From Naematelia aurantialba (taxonomy: Eukaryota; Basidiomycota; Tremellomycetes; Tremellales; Naemateliaceae), in NCBI GenBank assembly GCA_021527695.1, contig JAKFAO010000005.1, positions 1,116,001-1,180,000 on the forward strand: 64,000 nucleotides of DNA, read 5' to 3'. The notes beneath the pieces were generated by a model, which worked only from the letters and a program-made list of their open reading frames with translations, was not told the DNA's origin and made no database searches. This document shows positions 1-12,109 of the stretch, piece by piece. Within the stretch, counting starts at the first letter, position 1, and each line of letters begins with the position of its first letter. The position numbers were made by a program, and so were the translations under genes.

Positions 1-1230
1 TGGCGGCCGTGGAAGACGTTATCTGTGACCGAGGCGGAATGCACGATCGTCTCAGTGTCGTCGGACCATGACGAGGGCCCGATCACGATCCCGACCTTGA
101 GGTACCGCCCGAGCGCGTAGAAGTGGTTATGGTGCACCTTGACACCAAAGTAGTCGCCCTTCCACGGCGCATAGTCGACCAGGTTGATCCCTGCACATCA
201 CACAGGACCATCAGCTTGCGCTCGGAATTGCCCCGCATGCTCAGGCAGTTGACGCTTACCGCCGAGGACGACTCGCGTTCTGGCATAGACCTGGTTGTTG
301 CGCACTTCGGTGCCGGCAGAGCCAAACAGGACGATCGCCCCGTCCGTCGCGTCGTATACGATGTTGCGCTCGACCAGCGAGTCCTGACATGCTAGACTGA
401 TACCGTCTGCACGAGGGTTTCCGCTGGGCGGGTCGATCCGCTCAATCGTCCCGTCGTACTCGTCGTCCCATTCTTCGCCGCAAGGACCCTGATATCCCAT
501 GAGCCCTCGTGCTAAGCATGATAGCACGGTGCAGAGGCACGCACAATCTCGTTGTCCGCGACGAGAGCTTTCCGGCAGTTCATGCGATCTCCCTCTCGGA
601 AATGTAATGCCGACCAGCCCCTGTCACACATCAGCGTTCAGATCCACTCGAGGCACCAGTGGGCCTGAGCCTCACCGTGGTTCATACAGCCTGCAATCTC
701 GGACAGTCTGCCCATCTGCATTACCCATTTCTATGAGAGCCTGTCCCATCGGGACTCGGAACATTTGCGGCCGATTCCCATCCACCACTATCGACTTGAT
801 TGTCGCGAATCCACAGTCTTTACAGTCGGCTCTGCACAGGCCATCAGCTGCGTCGAGCATGGTTGTCAGGGCTCGTCGCACTGGATAGCCACTGCCTGGT
901 CCTTCCCCTCTACTAGCAACAGTGCGCGATCCCTATCTTTCGGGTCCCCCTCGGTCGTCAGAGTCTGCCGGCTGGCCGTGAAGAACACGGTAGCATTCAG
1001 GCGATGTACAGAGCCAGGACATAATGCTACAGTGGCCGACTTTCCACCTGAGCAGTCGTTAGCGCTCCTGGCCGTGCAGTGAGTAGAGAGCTAAGCACAC
1101 CTTTTGAAAACGCCGCGTTGATCTCCTTGTCTGTGCCCGATGGCAGGCATTTCGAGACTTTGAGCGGCCCAGCCGCCGCGGCGATGAGTGGTAACAGGCA
1201 GATTATGAGTGACGAGAGGAGCATTTTCAA
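1..1230 (-). CDS. Secreted right-handed parallel beta-helix protein (3' end cut off by window)
   Basis: The gene starts at ATG 1230 with a clear signal peptide (hydrophobic LLSSLIICLLPLIAAAA). It then reads through several exons: 1230 to about 1107, then pieces near 1047-890, 870-660, 590-490, 480-260 and 190-1. Recognisable segments are SIVVDGNRP, MGQALIEMGNADGQTVRDC, NCRKALVADNEIVRA and LVERNIVYDATDGAIVLFGS. These are the repeated Asn/Val/Asp turns of pectate-lyase-like beta-helix proteins that are common in fungi. The last visible exon (around YFGVKVHHNHFYALGR) is still open at base 1, so the C terminus lies outside. Such proteins are extracellular and often bind or cleave polysaccharide, but I see no diagnostic catalytic residues, so substrate and activity are unknown. 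It is head to head with the CofD-like gene, 220 bp apart. Exon ends are approximate. Confidence 0.75.
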
Positions 1231-1450
1231 GCGAACAAGCCTCTCGACCTCGAGCCAAGGCGGAGCGGAGTACAGCCGCCTCTGCTGCCTTGCTGCTGGT
1301 GTTTATCGTACAGACAATAATGTAGGTATATCTTGACACTTGCAATTCCATCGCGTCGATCCTCATATGCGCGTGAATTCAGGCACGATGACAAGTTGGT
1401 ATGTTGTGACTAGGATTGCTGAGTGCAGTCTGCAAACTTGCGCACCTCTG

Positions 1451-3179
1451 ATGCCAGACAGCGACTCGTACGTGGTCATCTCTGGCGGGACAGGAGCCAA
1501 CTCGTTCGTCTCGGCATTTGGCCCGTCGCCGGCGTTCGTGCTGCCCGTCTCGGACGATGGCGGCTCGTCAGCCGAGATACTGCGCTGCTTTGCCGGTCCT
1601 TCCATAGGGGACATCCGTCAGTGCACGAGGTCCCCGCAACTTGAAAGCTGCTGACGGTACACGCTGTAGGGTCTCGGCTCATCCGGCTCATTCCTGTGGT
1701 GCAGGATGCTGAGAGTCGCGAGGACAAGGAGATCGACGCCATCTACAACCTCATGGCATTTCGGTTTCCAGCTGATACACCCGAGAAGCTGGTCAAGGAG
1801 ATCTGGGAGGAGATTGTCGAAGGTCGCGGCAGTCTGTGGGAAGACATAGGCGAAGACAAGCGCGAGTGTATACGAGGTATGTGGGGAGCTTGGGATCGCG
1901 GACTGCGCGGCGCCGGCGGGGACGGCGAGGAAGGGAGGCGCCTGTGCTGACGTGTCCTCGTAGCGTTCTTGGTGCATTTCCAGACCCTCTGTCTCCGGCG
2001 TGCACACAAGAGGTTCTCGTTCCGCAACTTCTCACTGGGAAATGGATTCCTCACTGGCGCCCGCGATCTCTTTGGATCCTTGCCGAGCGCCATCTTCCTC
2101 TTCAAGTCTATTGCAGGTCTGAATGTGAGCTCTCCTCCTTCTACATTCTTTACACCTCCCAGCGGCTCCCGATGCTTATGCCTGGACCCTGAAGGCCGGA
2201 GTCCAAGTCATTCCGGTCATCAACACGAACCAAACCGTCACCATCGCCGCGCAGCTCGCAAATGACCGGACGCTGGTCGGGCAGTGCAACATCTCCCACC
2301 CCATCCTCTCTCCTGAAGCCTCGACGTCCGATTCAAGCCCGCTTCGGCAGCCTCAGCCCCACCCTGCATCGCGTTCTGCGTATCTCTGGCACGGCCAACG
2401 CCGAGATTCGCGCACGTTTGACACCGACTCGTGTCTCTCTCCGATCGATCGGTCGTCGCTGGACGAGATCCGCGGGTCACTAGACACACCGTTTGAGCCG
2501 CCTGCCGATGGGAACCTCGGCTACCGGAAAGGAGAATACGAAGAGCCGCTTGACGCGCCTATCGAGCGGATATTCTACATCAATCCTTATGGCCAGGTAA
2601 ATATCTAGCGTCGTGCTCTCAAGTTTCGCACACGTAGCTGACCAAGCAGGAAATCTTCCCCGACCCCAACCCCGAGGTGCTCACTGCCCTCTCCTCACGC
2701 TCGACGCTCGTCTACTCGTGCGGCTCCCTCTACACATCTATCATCCCATGCCTCGCGTTGCGCAGTATCGGCTCGGCCATCGCGACCTCGACCAGTCTGC
2801 GTGCAAAGGTGCTCCTCCTCAACGCGGTCAACGACCGTGAGACTCCGGGATACACCGCGGAGCAGTACGTGAATGCCGTGGTCGGCGCCCTGCGGAGATC
2901 AGATAAGCCCAAACGCCCGGGAATCACACACGTCATGGGACCGGTGTGGGCACACGCCAAACTCGTCACCCACCTGGTCTACTTGGAAGAAGGGCATGTC
3001 GAGGTAGATCGCCCAGCCATCGAGGTATGTTGCCGTGAAAATATGAGAGAGGGAGACTGATAAGTGTGAAGGCGCTGGGAATCAAGTTGGTCATGGTACC
3101 GAAAGAGGTGTGTGGGGATACGACGCTGTTTTCGCCTCAAGCAGTTCAGTGGGCGATGGCTCGGATCCACTCTGGATAA
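1451..3179 (+). CDS. CofD/UPF0052 family protein (yeast YNL011C-like)
   Basis: ATG 1451 opens with VVISGGTGANSFVSAF and VSDDGGSSAEILRCF, the nucleotide-binding start of the CofD-like (2-phospho-L-lactate transferase/UPF0052) fold. Later exons give FRNFSLGNGFLTGARDLFGS, GVQVIPVINTNQ, YSCGSLYTSIIPCLALRSIG and a C-terminal LGIKLVMVP...QAVQWAMARI ending at TAA 3177-3179. At least five short introns are needed, for example about 1620-1669, 1877-1963, 2125-2161 and near 2597-2650. Bacterial and archaeal relatives act in coenzyme F420 synthesis or in cell-wall control. Fungi are not known to make F420, so the role here is unknown. An unusual polar stretch of about 60 residues (roughly 2300-2500) sits between the core and the YSCGSLYTS block and looks like a lineage insert. 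Confidence 0.85.
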
Positions 3180-4014
3180 TTGAGCGAATTTTTCGAGAGG
3201 TAGACGGCAAATCATCATATTCTTCGCATCAGTGCTGGTCTCGTAGGAATGAGTACCTCTCGCATGTTGTATTAGACAATGCATTGCACTGATTATGGAA
3301 CACGGTCAGGCCGGGGTGCAGCTGCACTTCATCCCAACTATCCCTTGGGGTTCAGCGGCCCACATTGCTGTGGAGGTTGCCAATCTCACGAAAATGTCTC
3401 GGGGCACTTCTTGACTCACAGCCTTGTTCTTGGACCCTTGTGAGGCAAACTTAGGTGTTGCGCTGCAGCGTAGGCGTCTCGAGGACTAATGCTACGGCGC
3501 CTCCGTTGGAGACGTTTGCGCGGTTTCATTTTCTTCGAAGTCGCATTCGCCCGTGGTGTAGTTTGCTGTCATACTCGCAGGTGAGGTGTGAACAGAGGGG
3601 GTGTGCTGATGCAATCCGGGGATGGAAGTAGCGATGAGAGACGCAGTTCCCTGTGCTGGGCTCTCCACAATCAAGCGGCGAATGTGGCCTTCTCACGTGG
3701 TTGTCAAAGGATCTCTCAAATCTGACCAGTGTGAATGCCGTCATGGGGAATGCTCAGCTTAGCCATCTTCTGGGACAGAACGAAGCCGTGCAGACGGGGT
3801 GTGAAATGCATAGTGGCTGATGCAAGGATCGCCAGCAGAAGACGATGATAGGCGGGTCAGCGAGTAAAGCCCATAGCCGTGCGCAAGTGGCAAATTTATG
3901 GGGAGCGCACGTCAGGGGGTAGGCGGAAGGAGCGAGTAGGCTCAAGGTGATATACTGAAAAATACCTCCACAAGCATCGCTGGTCAGTGCATCCAGAGCT
4001 ATACAATCAATCGC
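3180..4014. other. Convergent intergenic region, nothing recognised
   Basis: These 835 bases lie between the 3' ends of the CofD-like gene (+) and the orphan gene (-). Only short open frames without family features are present. It probably holds the two 3' untranslated regions. I see no tRNA-like A/B boxes and no repeat. Confidence 0.5.
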
Positions 4015-5097
4015 TCATCGCAACCGTGTCGCTGGTCCCGTGCTCCCCCCGTCACTTCCAACCCATCTGCCCGGAGACCTAAGAGTTTCAGTGCTGTCAT
4101 TCAGCTGGGAAGAGTAACGGTCGTCGTCTTCCTGCACCGGTTTTGAGGAGAGAGCGTCTGTCGATTCTTCATAGAGCTGCAGAAATAGTGGCTGTGATAC
4201 CAGCGAACGATTGCGGCGTCCAGAGGCTGTGTCGAACTGGCTGTAAAGCCGCATCGTTAGAGTGCGCCTCGAGTGCTTGCACTCGTAGGACGGCCCATTG
4301 AGGGCCAAGTCCAGTACGGAGATCGGATGTTTCCCATTGCCGTTCTCGACGATCAGTGTCCAGATCTCATCGCGCAGCTTGCGAGACATTTGCTGCGAGA
4401 TGGCTTCCGAGGACCAGTGCCCCCACTTGGAGTCGAAGTCTAGCATTCCAGGTTCGCTTGCCCCCAGCTGGTCCAACGCGTGCTGCATGTCATCTGTCAG
4501 ACGCCACACGGTCGAGTTGTATAGCTCCTCGTTCCGTTTCCGAATACGCCGCAACAACGGCTTGTCGGTTACAGCACTCTGGGGCACTACCAGGGAAAGC
4601 GGTCTCAGAGCGCCCGGGGAAGGCCACTCCAGCTTGGTAAGCAGCGTCCTGTTGCTTCCTTGCACGAGATCACTGAAGATGGTCCCAGTTTCCCAGGGCG
4701 GATTGTGTGACATGGGACTGTGAATATGGGCCGCGTTGTAAACGTCAATCGCGTTACTCGCGCTCGTCAGGAGGTGCATGAAGACTTCTCCGTGCGCCTT
4801 GCGCATCTTCCGTGTCGGCATCTCGCGAAAGCTCCTCTCCGCGCCGGGGAGTCTTCTGCTATACTGCTCGCAGGCGCGGGTATACGCCAGCTGGGGAAAG
4901 TCGCATCGGTCCACAGCTCGCATGTATGCATCTGCGAACAGATCACTCTGCCGATCGCGGAAGTCGTTGAAAAATTGCGGATCGTACGATGCACCGGGGT
5001 ACGCACCGTCCACAGTGGCATCGGCGAGGGTGAAGATCTTGAGCCCAAATTGCGTCTTGTCGTCGGCGTCGTAGGTTCCAAGATCGATTGTGTTCAT
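4015..5097 (-). CDS. Hypothetical intronless protein of 360 aa
   Basis: A single open exon runs from ATG 5097 to the stop at 4015. An upstream in-frame ATG exists at 5217, but a TATATAAG box at 5220-5227 on the same strand would then touch the start codon, so 5097 is preferred. The protein begins MNTIDLGTYDADDKTQFGLK and is mostly polar and charged, without signal peptide, membrane segment or obvious repeats. A central helical-looking block covers roughly residues 90-260, and the tail from about 320 is Ser/Asp-rich and probably disordered. I recognise no family and assign no function. It is odd in having no intron among intron-rich neighbours, and in having a clear TATA box, which fits an inducible or recently acquired gene. 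Confidence 0.6.
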   Translation of the reverse strand: MNTIDLGTYDADDKTQFGLKIFTLADATVDGAYPGASYDPQFFNDFRDRQSDLFADAYMRAVDRCDFPQLAYTRACEQYSRRLPGAERSFREMPTRKMRKAHGEVFMHLLTSASNAIDVYNAAHIHSPMSHNPPWETGTIFSDLVQGSNRTLLTKLEWPSPGALRPLSLVVPQSAVTDKPLLRRIRKRNEELYNSTVWRLTDDMQHALDQLGASEPGMLDFDSKWGHWSSEAISQQMSRKLRDEIWTLIVENGNGKHPISVLDLALNGPSYECKHSRRTLTMRLYSQFDTASGRRNRSLVSQPLFLQLYEESTDALSSKPVQEDDDRYSSQLNDSTETLRSPGRWVGSDGGSTGPATRLR

Positions 5098-5595
5098 TGT
5101 TCTCCGCGTGGATGATCGGTGGCAAGTCGCGCAATCTGCTCCCAAGGTCGATTGAGCAAGTGAGGCGCGTGCAGTGGCGAGTGAGCAGTCAGAGGACGAG
5201 TGATTCCTGAGATGCAACTCTTATATAGGCGGCCAATAGGGCTTCTCTCCGTCTTCCACTGGGCGAAACCGTGAGAACAAGCCAAGTGTCCGTCATGAAA
5301 TTTGAACATTACCAAGGAGTTAGCGACGCGGGACGAGACATTCGTGAGATGGCATCTTCAGCAGAGGCGATAGAGGGCTAGCCTGTCTTTTGCGTTCTCA
5401 AATCCTTGAGCGTCAAGGAAACATTCTCACAGTACGAACAAACGAGTGCGTCAAGGACCAAGTCCTGCCCGAGAACAAAGGCACAATCAGTCCCGGACGC
5501 AAGTCAAAGAGTGCATGACTCGAGCTACAACAACTCGAGCATGGCAATCGCAACCGGCAACATCCTCAAACTCCAAGCCACTTAGGCTGCACCAT
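5098..5595. other. Intergenic region between orphan gene and RPS31
   Basis: About 500 bases hold the orphan gene's promoter (TATA box at 5220-5227) and the 3' untranslated region of RPS31, both read on the minus strand. Nothing else is recognised. Confidence 0.5.
5220..5227 (-). promoter_or_regulatory. TATA box of the orphan gene
   Basis: On the minus strand the sequence reads TATATAAG, about 125 bases upstream of ATG 5097. This is a near-consensus TATA element at a plausible distance and helps to choose the downstream start codon. Confidence 0.5.
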
Positions 5596-6311
<716 letters not shown>

Positions 6312-6901
6312 CTTGGGCACTGGTCTGTCCTGATAGGAGTCCTCGAGCAGTACTGGAGAAGCAGAAGGAAATCTGATCTCGACGGTTTTCGAGCCTCGAA
6401 CCGGTCGGCGTTTCGCGGGAAAATCTGGGGTCCAGTGTGACGGTCAGATGTGGCATTCTCAATGACAGTGCCGTGGATGTGGCAAGAACTTACCATGACT
6501 CAACTGAGGGTGAGGGCGTGGCCTGCAGCATCATAGTGCCAATGACCCTTTCCACAACGGGGCTGGGGTACAGATATCACTGCATGCATACGCAAGAGTG
6601 GGACCAGACAGACATGCAGGAAGGGCCGCCACCAAGTAGACGCAAAAGGATAACGCAATTAAGGTTGCATCCAGTTTTGCCACCGGTGCCACGCGACTTC
6701 GGCCTAAGTTCACTCGAACTCTTTCATCCTTTCTTCTCCATCCTTCCTCCCTCTTCAACACCTATCCTCCAGTCTAAAGTCACCTAGACTTCTCTCCCTC
6801 CTCCTCATCTCCCCTCGCTCTTTCTCCTGCTTTCCCCTCTCCCCCCGCCTACTCGCCTACATCCTCGACGCCTGTTCTCCCTACTAAAATCTTCTCGCAA
6901 A
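6312..6901. promoter_or_regulatory. Divergent promoter region RPS31 / KH-domain gene
   Basis: The 590 bases between two head-to-head starts contain a long pyrimidine-rich tract on the plus strand (about 6715-6895, mostly C and T) ending just before the ATG at 6902. CT-rich stretches near transcription starts are common in basidiomycete promoters and 5' leaders. No TATA box is obvious. Confidence 0.4.
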
Positions 6902-8154
6902 ATGACTGAAGGTCGGTCCTCTTCCCCATCTAACAAAGAACTGAGCTGAATGCAATTTCCCGTGTCTGCCCTAATCATCACCCCTTATTTCATTTGTTCT
7001 CCAATTCAGACGCTGCTTCTCCCAAGGCTCAGCAGGCACAGGACACCTCCCCCACGTCTCCAGGTGAGGAGCGTCCTCTCTCCCTTCGCGCTCTCGTCAG
7101 CACCAAAGAAGCTGGTATCATAATTGGTCGAGGTGGATCGACCATTGCCAGCATCCGACAGCAGTCTGGCGTCAAGGCTGGCGTCTCCAAGGTCGTGCCT
7201 GGGGTGCAGGACCGTGTGTTCAGCGCGTCAGGTGATCCAGAAGGCATCGCTGCAGCGTTCGGCGAGGTTGCTCGTTTACTTCTCGAGACCCCGCTGTCCG
7301 ACTCGAGCCTCCCACCTCCTCCCGTCGGCGCGTTCACATCTATTCGTCTCCTGATCTCGCACAATCTCATGGGCAGCATCATTGGACGATCTGGGCTCAA
7401 GATCAAGCAGATTCAAGACACAAGTGGTGCGCGGATGGTTGCAAGCAAGGAGATGCTCCCACAGTCGACCGAGCGAGTCGTCGAGGTGCAGGGCTCCGTT
7501 GAGGCCATCAAGACTGCTGTTGCTGAAATTGCAAAGTGCTTGTATGAGGACTGGGAGAGAGGCCAGGGGACCGTGCTGTACCACCCGGGTGCGGCGGGTG
7601 ACGCTGGTGTGCTTGCTGGCGGTCAAGGTGCAGCTACTGTGACTGGCTCTACCGGAGGCGTTAGGCGGACCAGCCTTGCGGGCGGATTTGGAGGATTCGG
7701 CGACAAGCGCGTCGGTAGGACGAGCGTGTCCCTAGGCGCAGGAGAGGGCAGACGTCCGAGCGAGGCACTTCCTCCTCCCAACGACCCCAATCTCCGCACC
7801 CAAAATATCTCTATCCCGAGTGACATGGTGGGCTGCATCATGTGAGTTGCGTGGCAAAATCCGGAGCCAGTGGGCTGATGTTTTGTAGTGGCCGAGGGGG
7901 ATCCAAGATCACGGAAATTCGGCGACTGTCCGGCTCGCGGATTTCGATCGCCAAGGTGCCTCACGATGAGTCTGGCGAGCGCATGTTCACCATCGTCGGC
8001 ACGCCTGAATCGACTGAGCGTGCTCTGATGCTACTGTATTCTCAGGCAAGCTTGTCGATGACTTTCCGCAGTGCTTGAACTGACGTTCCTTTAGCTCGAA
8101 TCTGAGAAGGAGCGTCGGGTGTCCCAATCTGTCGAGATCGGCGAGGCTGCTTAA
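6902..8154 (+). CDS. Triple KH-domain RNA-binding protein (PCBP/Rnc1/Hek2-like)
   Basis: Exon 1 (6902-6911) encodes MTE and joins after an intron starting GTCGGT to a long exon beginning near 7013. Three KH domains are visible. Each has its GxxG loop: GIIIGRGGSTIASIRQQSG in KH1, GSIIGRSGLKIKQIQDTSG in KH2 and GCIIGRGGSKITEIRRLSG in KH3, the last split by an intron at about 7841-7889. A Gly/Ser-rich linker separates KH2 from KH3. The C terminus is short (SEKERRVSQSVEIGEAA) and ends at TAA 8152-8154. Proteins of this architecture bind C- or U-rich single-stranded RNA and control mRNA stability or translation (S. pombe Rnc1, yeast Khd1/Hek2 and Pbp2, animal PCBPs). The exact orthologue cannot be decided here. 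Confidence 0.93.
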
Positions 8155-8719
8155 GGAGCCATCGTTGTCGTTCATAAGAACCGGTCTTTCTGACGATCTT
8201 TTGTCGTCTTTGGCGAAGTGTGCATTGAGCTCTCAATTCAACCTGTTACATACATCGCTTCTCTTCCCTTCGCCCGTCTTAATCCTTCCGTCCGCCTTTC
8301 TCCTTTCCCATCCCACATCCACCCTCCTCTGTAACCTTATATCGCACCCACACCACTCCCTTTCGCCCATCTCTCCCGTTTCTTCATAGGGTCAGAAGCT
8401 GGGTCGGTCGCTGTAGATGGCCTGGAAGTTCGTAGGCAAATGATCACATGCGTATCTATTCGGCTGAATGTACGCTTCGAGACGACTGCTGGTGACATCC
8501 CCGTCCCAGAGAAGATTAGATTAGCCATAGTCTCCCACGGTGGATTGCAAGACGCGTCCACTTCCTTTGAGCGGCGCTCTAAGCCATACTTTGAATCAAA
8601 AGAGAACGCTTTGTCCTCGTCCTGGTTTGTGTGTCGCCGAGATCCTGATGCTGTGCTCCACGCTACACGTCTTACACCTCACATCTTGAGCAAATCGCCA
8701 ATATCCGAGACGCCAGACC
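8155..8719. other. Intergenic region before UBLCP1
   Basis: The region contains the CT-rich 3' untranslated region of the KH gene (about 8240-8390) and the presumed promoter of the next gene. No other coding or RNA feature is recognised. Confidence 0.4.
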
Positions 8720-10885
8720 ATGTCCGAACCTACATCGAGCAAGTCGGGTTCGCCGCCCATCGTCACGGCGGTTCCGGACGCGGCGCCTACTCCTTCTGAA
8801 ACGAAGAAGCCGAGACTATCTCCGCCACTCACTGCTGGCGACGTTGAGATGGATGGGGAGGATCACGCCTCGGCTCCTATGAGCTCGGTGGATCCTCGAG
8901 CTGACGGTAACGCTCAGGACGCTGGGGAAGACACAGAGGGAAATGCTGTCGATTGCCCGTCGGAAACAGGCGCGACTATAGGATCCTCGACGACTGCATC
9001 TTTAGCGAGTACGGTGATAGATATGGATGCCGTGGAGGACTTTTCGTCAGCTGCAGGGATGGCAGCTCCCTCAGACGGAGTGACCGTTCCCGCAGACGGA
9101 GTGGCAGTTCCCTCAGACGGAGTGGCAGGCCGCTCGACAGGCCTCTCGACGGGTGGACAAGGCGGCGCGAAGGAAGTGCCGAGCCCTGTCGTGGTTGCTG
9201 AGCCCCTGCCGGACGACCAGTTCGAAGTGACGGAAGAATGGTGGGATCTGAAGATGACCTGGAGGGGCAAGGTGTGGGACGTCCGCGTCGGGGGAAACGA
9301 CATGTGGGTGAACGCTCGTTGCTCGATGCCCTGTCTGATGTGACCAGGCTGTTCGACGTGCGCGCCAAGATCGAAGAGCTCACCTCGGTCCCAGCGGCGG
9401 CGCAGAAGATCATCGGGCTGACCAAGGGCAAGCTGTCTGCCGAGCTGGACTCGACGCGCTTCGGCGCGTTGGGCGTCAAGAAGGGATGCAGGTTTACGAT
9501 GATTGGGACGCCCCAGGATCAGGTGTTCAAGGACCCGAGCCTCGTCAAGCTGCCGGACGTGAGTACTACAGCTCGCCCGAGTCACCCTGCCCTCATCAAG
9601 TTGCTTGGCTGTAAGTGACTGACACTTACACTGACTTTCTTGGCAGATATTCGACGACTTTGACATGCAGTACCCCAGCCACCCGACAGGAAAGGGCGGC
9701 GGTGTCCTACCTGCCGACGACCCGAGAAACAAGCGCAAAGTCGAAGAGGTCATCAAGTCGTGCCCGATCACTGTATGTACCCTCCCTTGCCTGCGCTGCT
9801 GCTGACGCGGTGCGCGCAGATCATGAATGAGCCGCGGCCAGGGAAGAAGCTGCTAGTCTTGGATCTGGACTACACCATCGTGGATACCAAACCGCTGCTG
9901 GAAGGCTCTTTGCCAGCTGAAGAGTGCGCCCGACCTGGTCTGCACGAATTCCTAGAAGCGTCAGTCCCGGCCTCCTCTTCTTTCTTCCCTCTTCCGTTCC
10001 TCTTCAATCCTCCTCCCCTTCCTCTGCCTGCGTCCCTCCCTCTTCCCTCATACTCCGCGAACCCAAAGCGGACATCCGTCCGGCCAAGCATCGTACAATA
10101 TCACAGAACTCACACCATCTACGTGCAGAGTGTACGAACACTACGACATTGTCGTCTGGAGCCAGACACACTGGCGGTGGTTGGAGAGCAAGCTGGTTGA
10201 GCTCGGCATGATCGGCGGCACGAGGAACTACCGCATCTGCTTTGTCGCGGACCGAACGTCCATGTTTCCCGTGAGTTGTGCTGGAAAACCCTTCAGTGAC
10301 TCCGCTCACGGTGCCAGATATTCTCAAACCGCGGAGGCAAGATCATGAAGCACGAGTAGGTTCCCCAGCAAATGTACAGGAGACCACTGGACTGACCTGA
10401 TACGATGTCAGAGTCAAACCTCTTGCGTACTTCTGGGCCAAATTCCCCGAGTGGTCAGCCAAGAACGTAAATCATCTCCTCTAGGATACCTATCATGTGG
10501 CTGACAAAGCAGACCATCCACATCGACGATCTGGCGAGAAATTTCGCCCTGAACCCAGGAGAGGGACTCCGGGTGTGTAGACTTGTAATCGAATCAAGTT
10601 TCCCTTGTTGACTGACTCGTTCGCAGATCAGAGCATTCAAGGGCGCGGGAACGCTAGAAGGTCTGCAAGACCGAGAATTGCTGAGATTAGGACCCTACGT
10701 AGGTTCAACCTCTGTGCCGGGACGCGACTGACTTTAGAAGCTCGTCAGGCTCGCGACAAACGACGATTTCACCACTGTCAACCATGCTGTGAGTGTGGTG
10801 TTTTTGCGTCTCAATCTCCTGGTGCAAGTGGCCGAGACACTGATGAGCATAGAACTGGAAGAAGGAGCAACCACCCCCGCCCTAG
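8720..10885 (+). CDS. UBLCP1: Ubiquitin-like domain CTD phosphatase (UBLCP1), proteasome phosphatase
   Basis: ATG 8720 opens a roughly 165-residue low-complexity extension. A divergent ubiquitin-like domain follows (WWDLKMTWRGKVWDV to CRFTMIGTPQDQVF), with its exons joined across about 9301-9350. The HAD phosphatase domain carries the catalytic DxDxT as LVLDLDYTIVDTK, then YDIVVWSQTHWRW, IHIDDLARNF and a last micro-exon ending WKKEQPPPP and TAG 10883-10885. About ten short introns break the C-terminal half. UBLCP1 docks on the 19S regulatory particle through its Ubl and dephosphorylates nuclear proteasomes. The N-terminal extension, with three or four imitations of PSDGVAV, is longer than in animal UBLCP1, where the Ubl is almost N-terminal. 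Confidence 0.92.
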
Positions 10886-12109
10886 AGTTATGTTTGCCAT
10901 ACATTTTCCCACCTGTATTCATCCCTCTTGTTGATCATTCGAGCTCTTGCATCTGTGCACACGTTGTAGCATGTCAATAGCATGGGTCTACGCATCCCCA
11001 TACGCTGATGTACGCATATCTCCACACCTCGCGATGCGGTATCTCGACTAGTTGGCGTCACTAGGCATTGATGAGCTTTTGCGTGCAGTGACGCCCGGTG
11101 AAAATACAATGACCAGCCCGGGCAACCAGTCGGCTGGTTGGGACATTTTGCTTTTAGTCTCACCTTCATTGTCCAGCATGTTTGTAACGAGTCACGTTCC
11201 GTCAACACTTTTGTGTCTGCCTGTGCGGGTCGAATGTCCACTGATTGGGCTTGCCAGCGGCGCTTGGCGCACAGCCACTAGCGCCTCCCGGGTGCAGGTG
11301 TATGGCATCGCGTTCGTTCATCGGGCTTGCAAGGTTGCGACGCCGGCTTGAAACCTTTCAACGCAATGCGAGGGCGAGCAGCCCATGCGCGCCAAGCCAT
11401 GTGTCGAGGACGGGGACATCCAAGGTCTGGGATCAGGAGCAGGATGCGGACTGCCCATTCGTGGTCCTTTCGAGCGCTGTGCTTCGCTTTGCCAGTGATC
11501 ACCCTGACGAGCCAAGAGCTACAGCCACAGCCTTTCGGCGGACTCGGGCATCGTCACTCACTCGACTCACACTACTTACAATAGCTGAACGTAGCTGCAG
11601 AGGTGAGAGGCGCAGCGAAACAGTGCACCCCGGGCACCGACACTGGAGGCGAGGCGAACACAAACACATGGCGCCTAGGTAATCTCGGTGAGTGCCTCCT
11701 CTCCCCTCATCGTCTGCTGTGGAGCAGGTGGTGCCCTTGACGCTTGACGCTGTACCCTTGCGACTCGGCGGCGAGATTGGATGTGGGACTGGGGCGCAGT
11801 AGAAGCTCGACCAACGCCCGACAGGCCGCGATCAATACCAGCTTCAATCCCCTCTCCGTCCTCCCTTCCTCCCTACCTTTGGCTCTGGACATCCCTTACT
11901 CTCCATCTGATTCCCTTGATCTGATCGAAATGTCACATAGCGCTCACAAACACTGTCGCCGTGTAGATACCAGCAGTGTTCTCTTACGACTTGTGCAAGC
12001 GCCTTTACAAGGTCGCACGACCACGACCACGACCACTCACGACTCTTTTGTATCCCTGATTCCAGGACTTGTCAACGACATCAACGGCGCCCAAAATCAA
12101 CAAGGCGTG
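10886..12109. other. Long intergenic region, no supported gene
   Basis: About 1.2 kb lies between UBLCP1 and the DUF4203 gene. Open frames exist on both strands (117 aa at 10888-11241 minus and 145 aa at 11245-11682 plus), but their composition is irregular and no family motif is visible. The 3' part (about 11830-12060) is CT-rich and probably forms the promoter and leader of the following gene. The reading frame of that gene is open from 11744, so a longer N terminus cannot be excluded. Confidence 0.4.

Noticed and set aside
3180..4014. Possible small gene between the CofD-like and orphan genes
   Set aside because: Only short frames without motifs or good splice sites were found.
6380..6410. 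tRNA B-box-like GGTTCGAGGC on the minus strand
   Set aside because: No matching A box or cloverleaf could be built around it.
8914..9771. Minus-strand frame of 285 codons
   Set aside because: It is antisense to the UBLCP1 extension and Ubl, and lacks motifs.
10888..11682. Open frames between UBLCP1 and the DUF4203 gene
   Set aside because: They have no signal peptide, domain or splice context and irregular composition, so they are not supported as genes.
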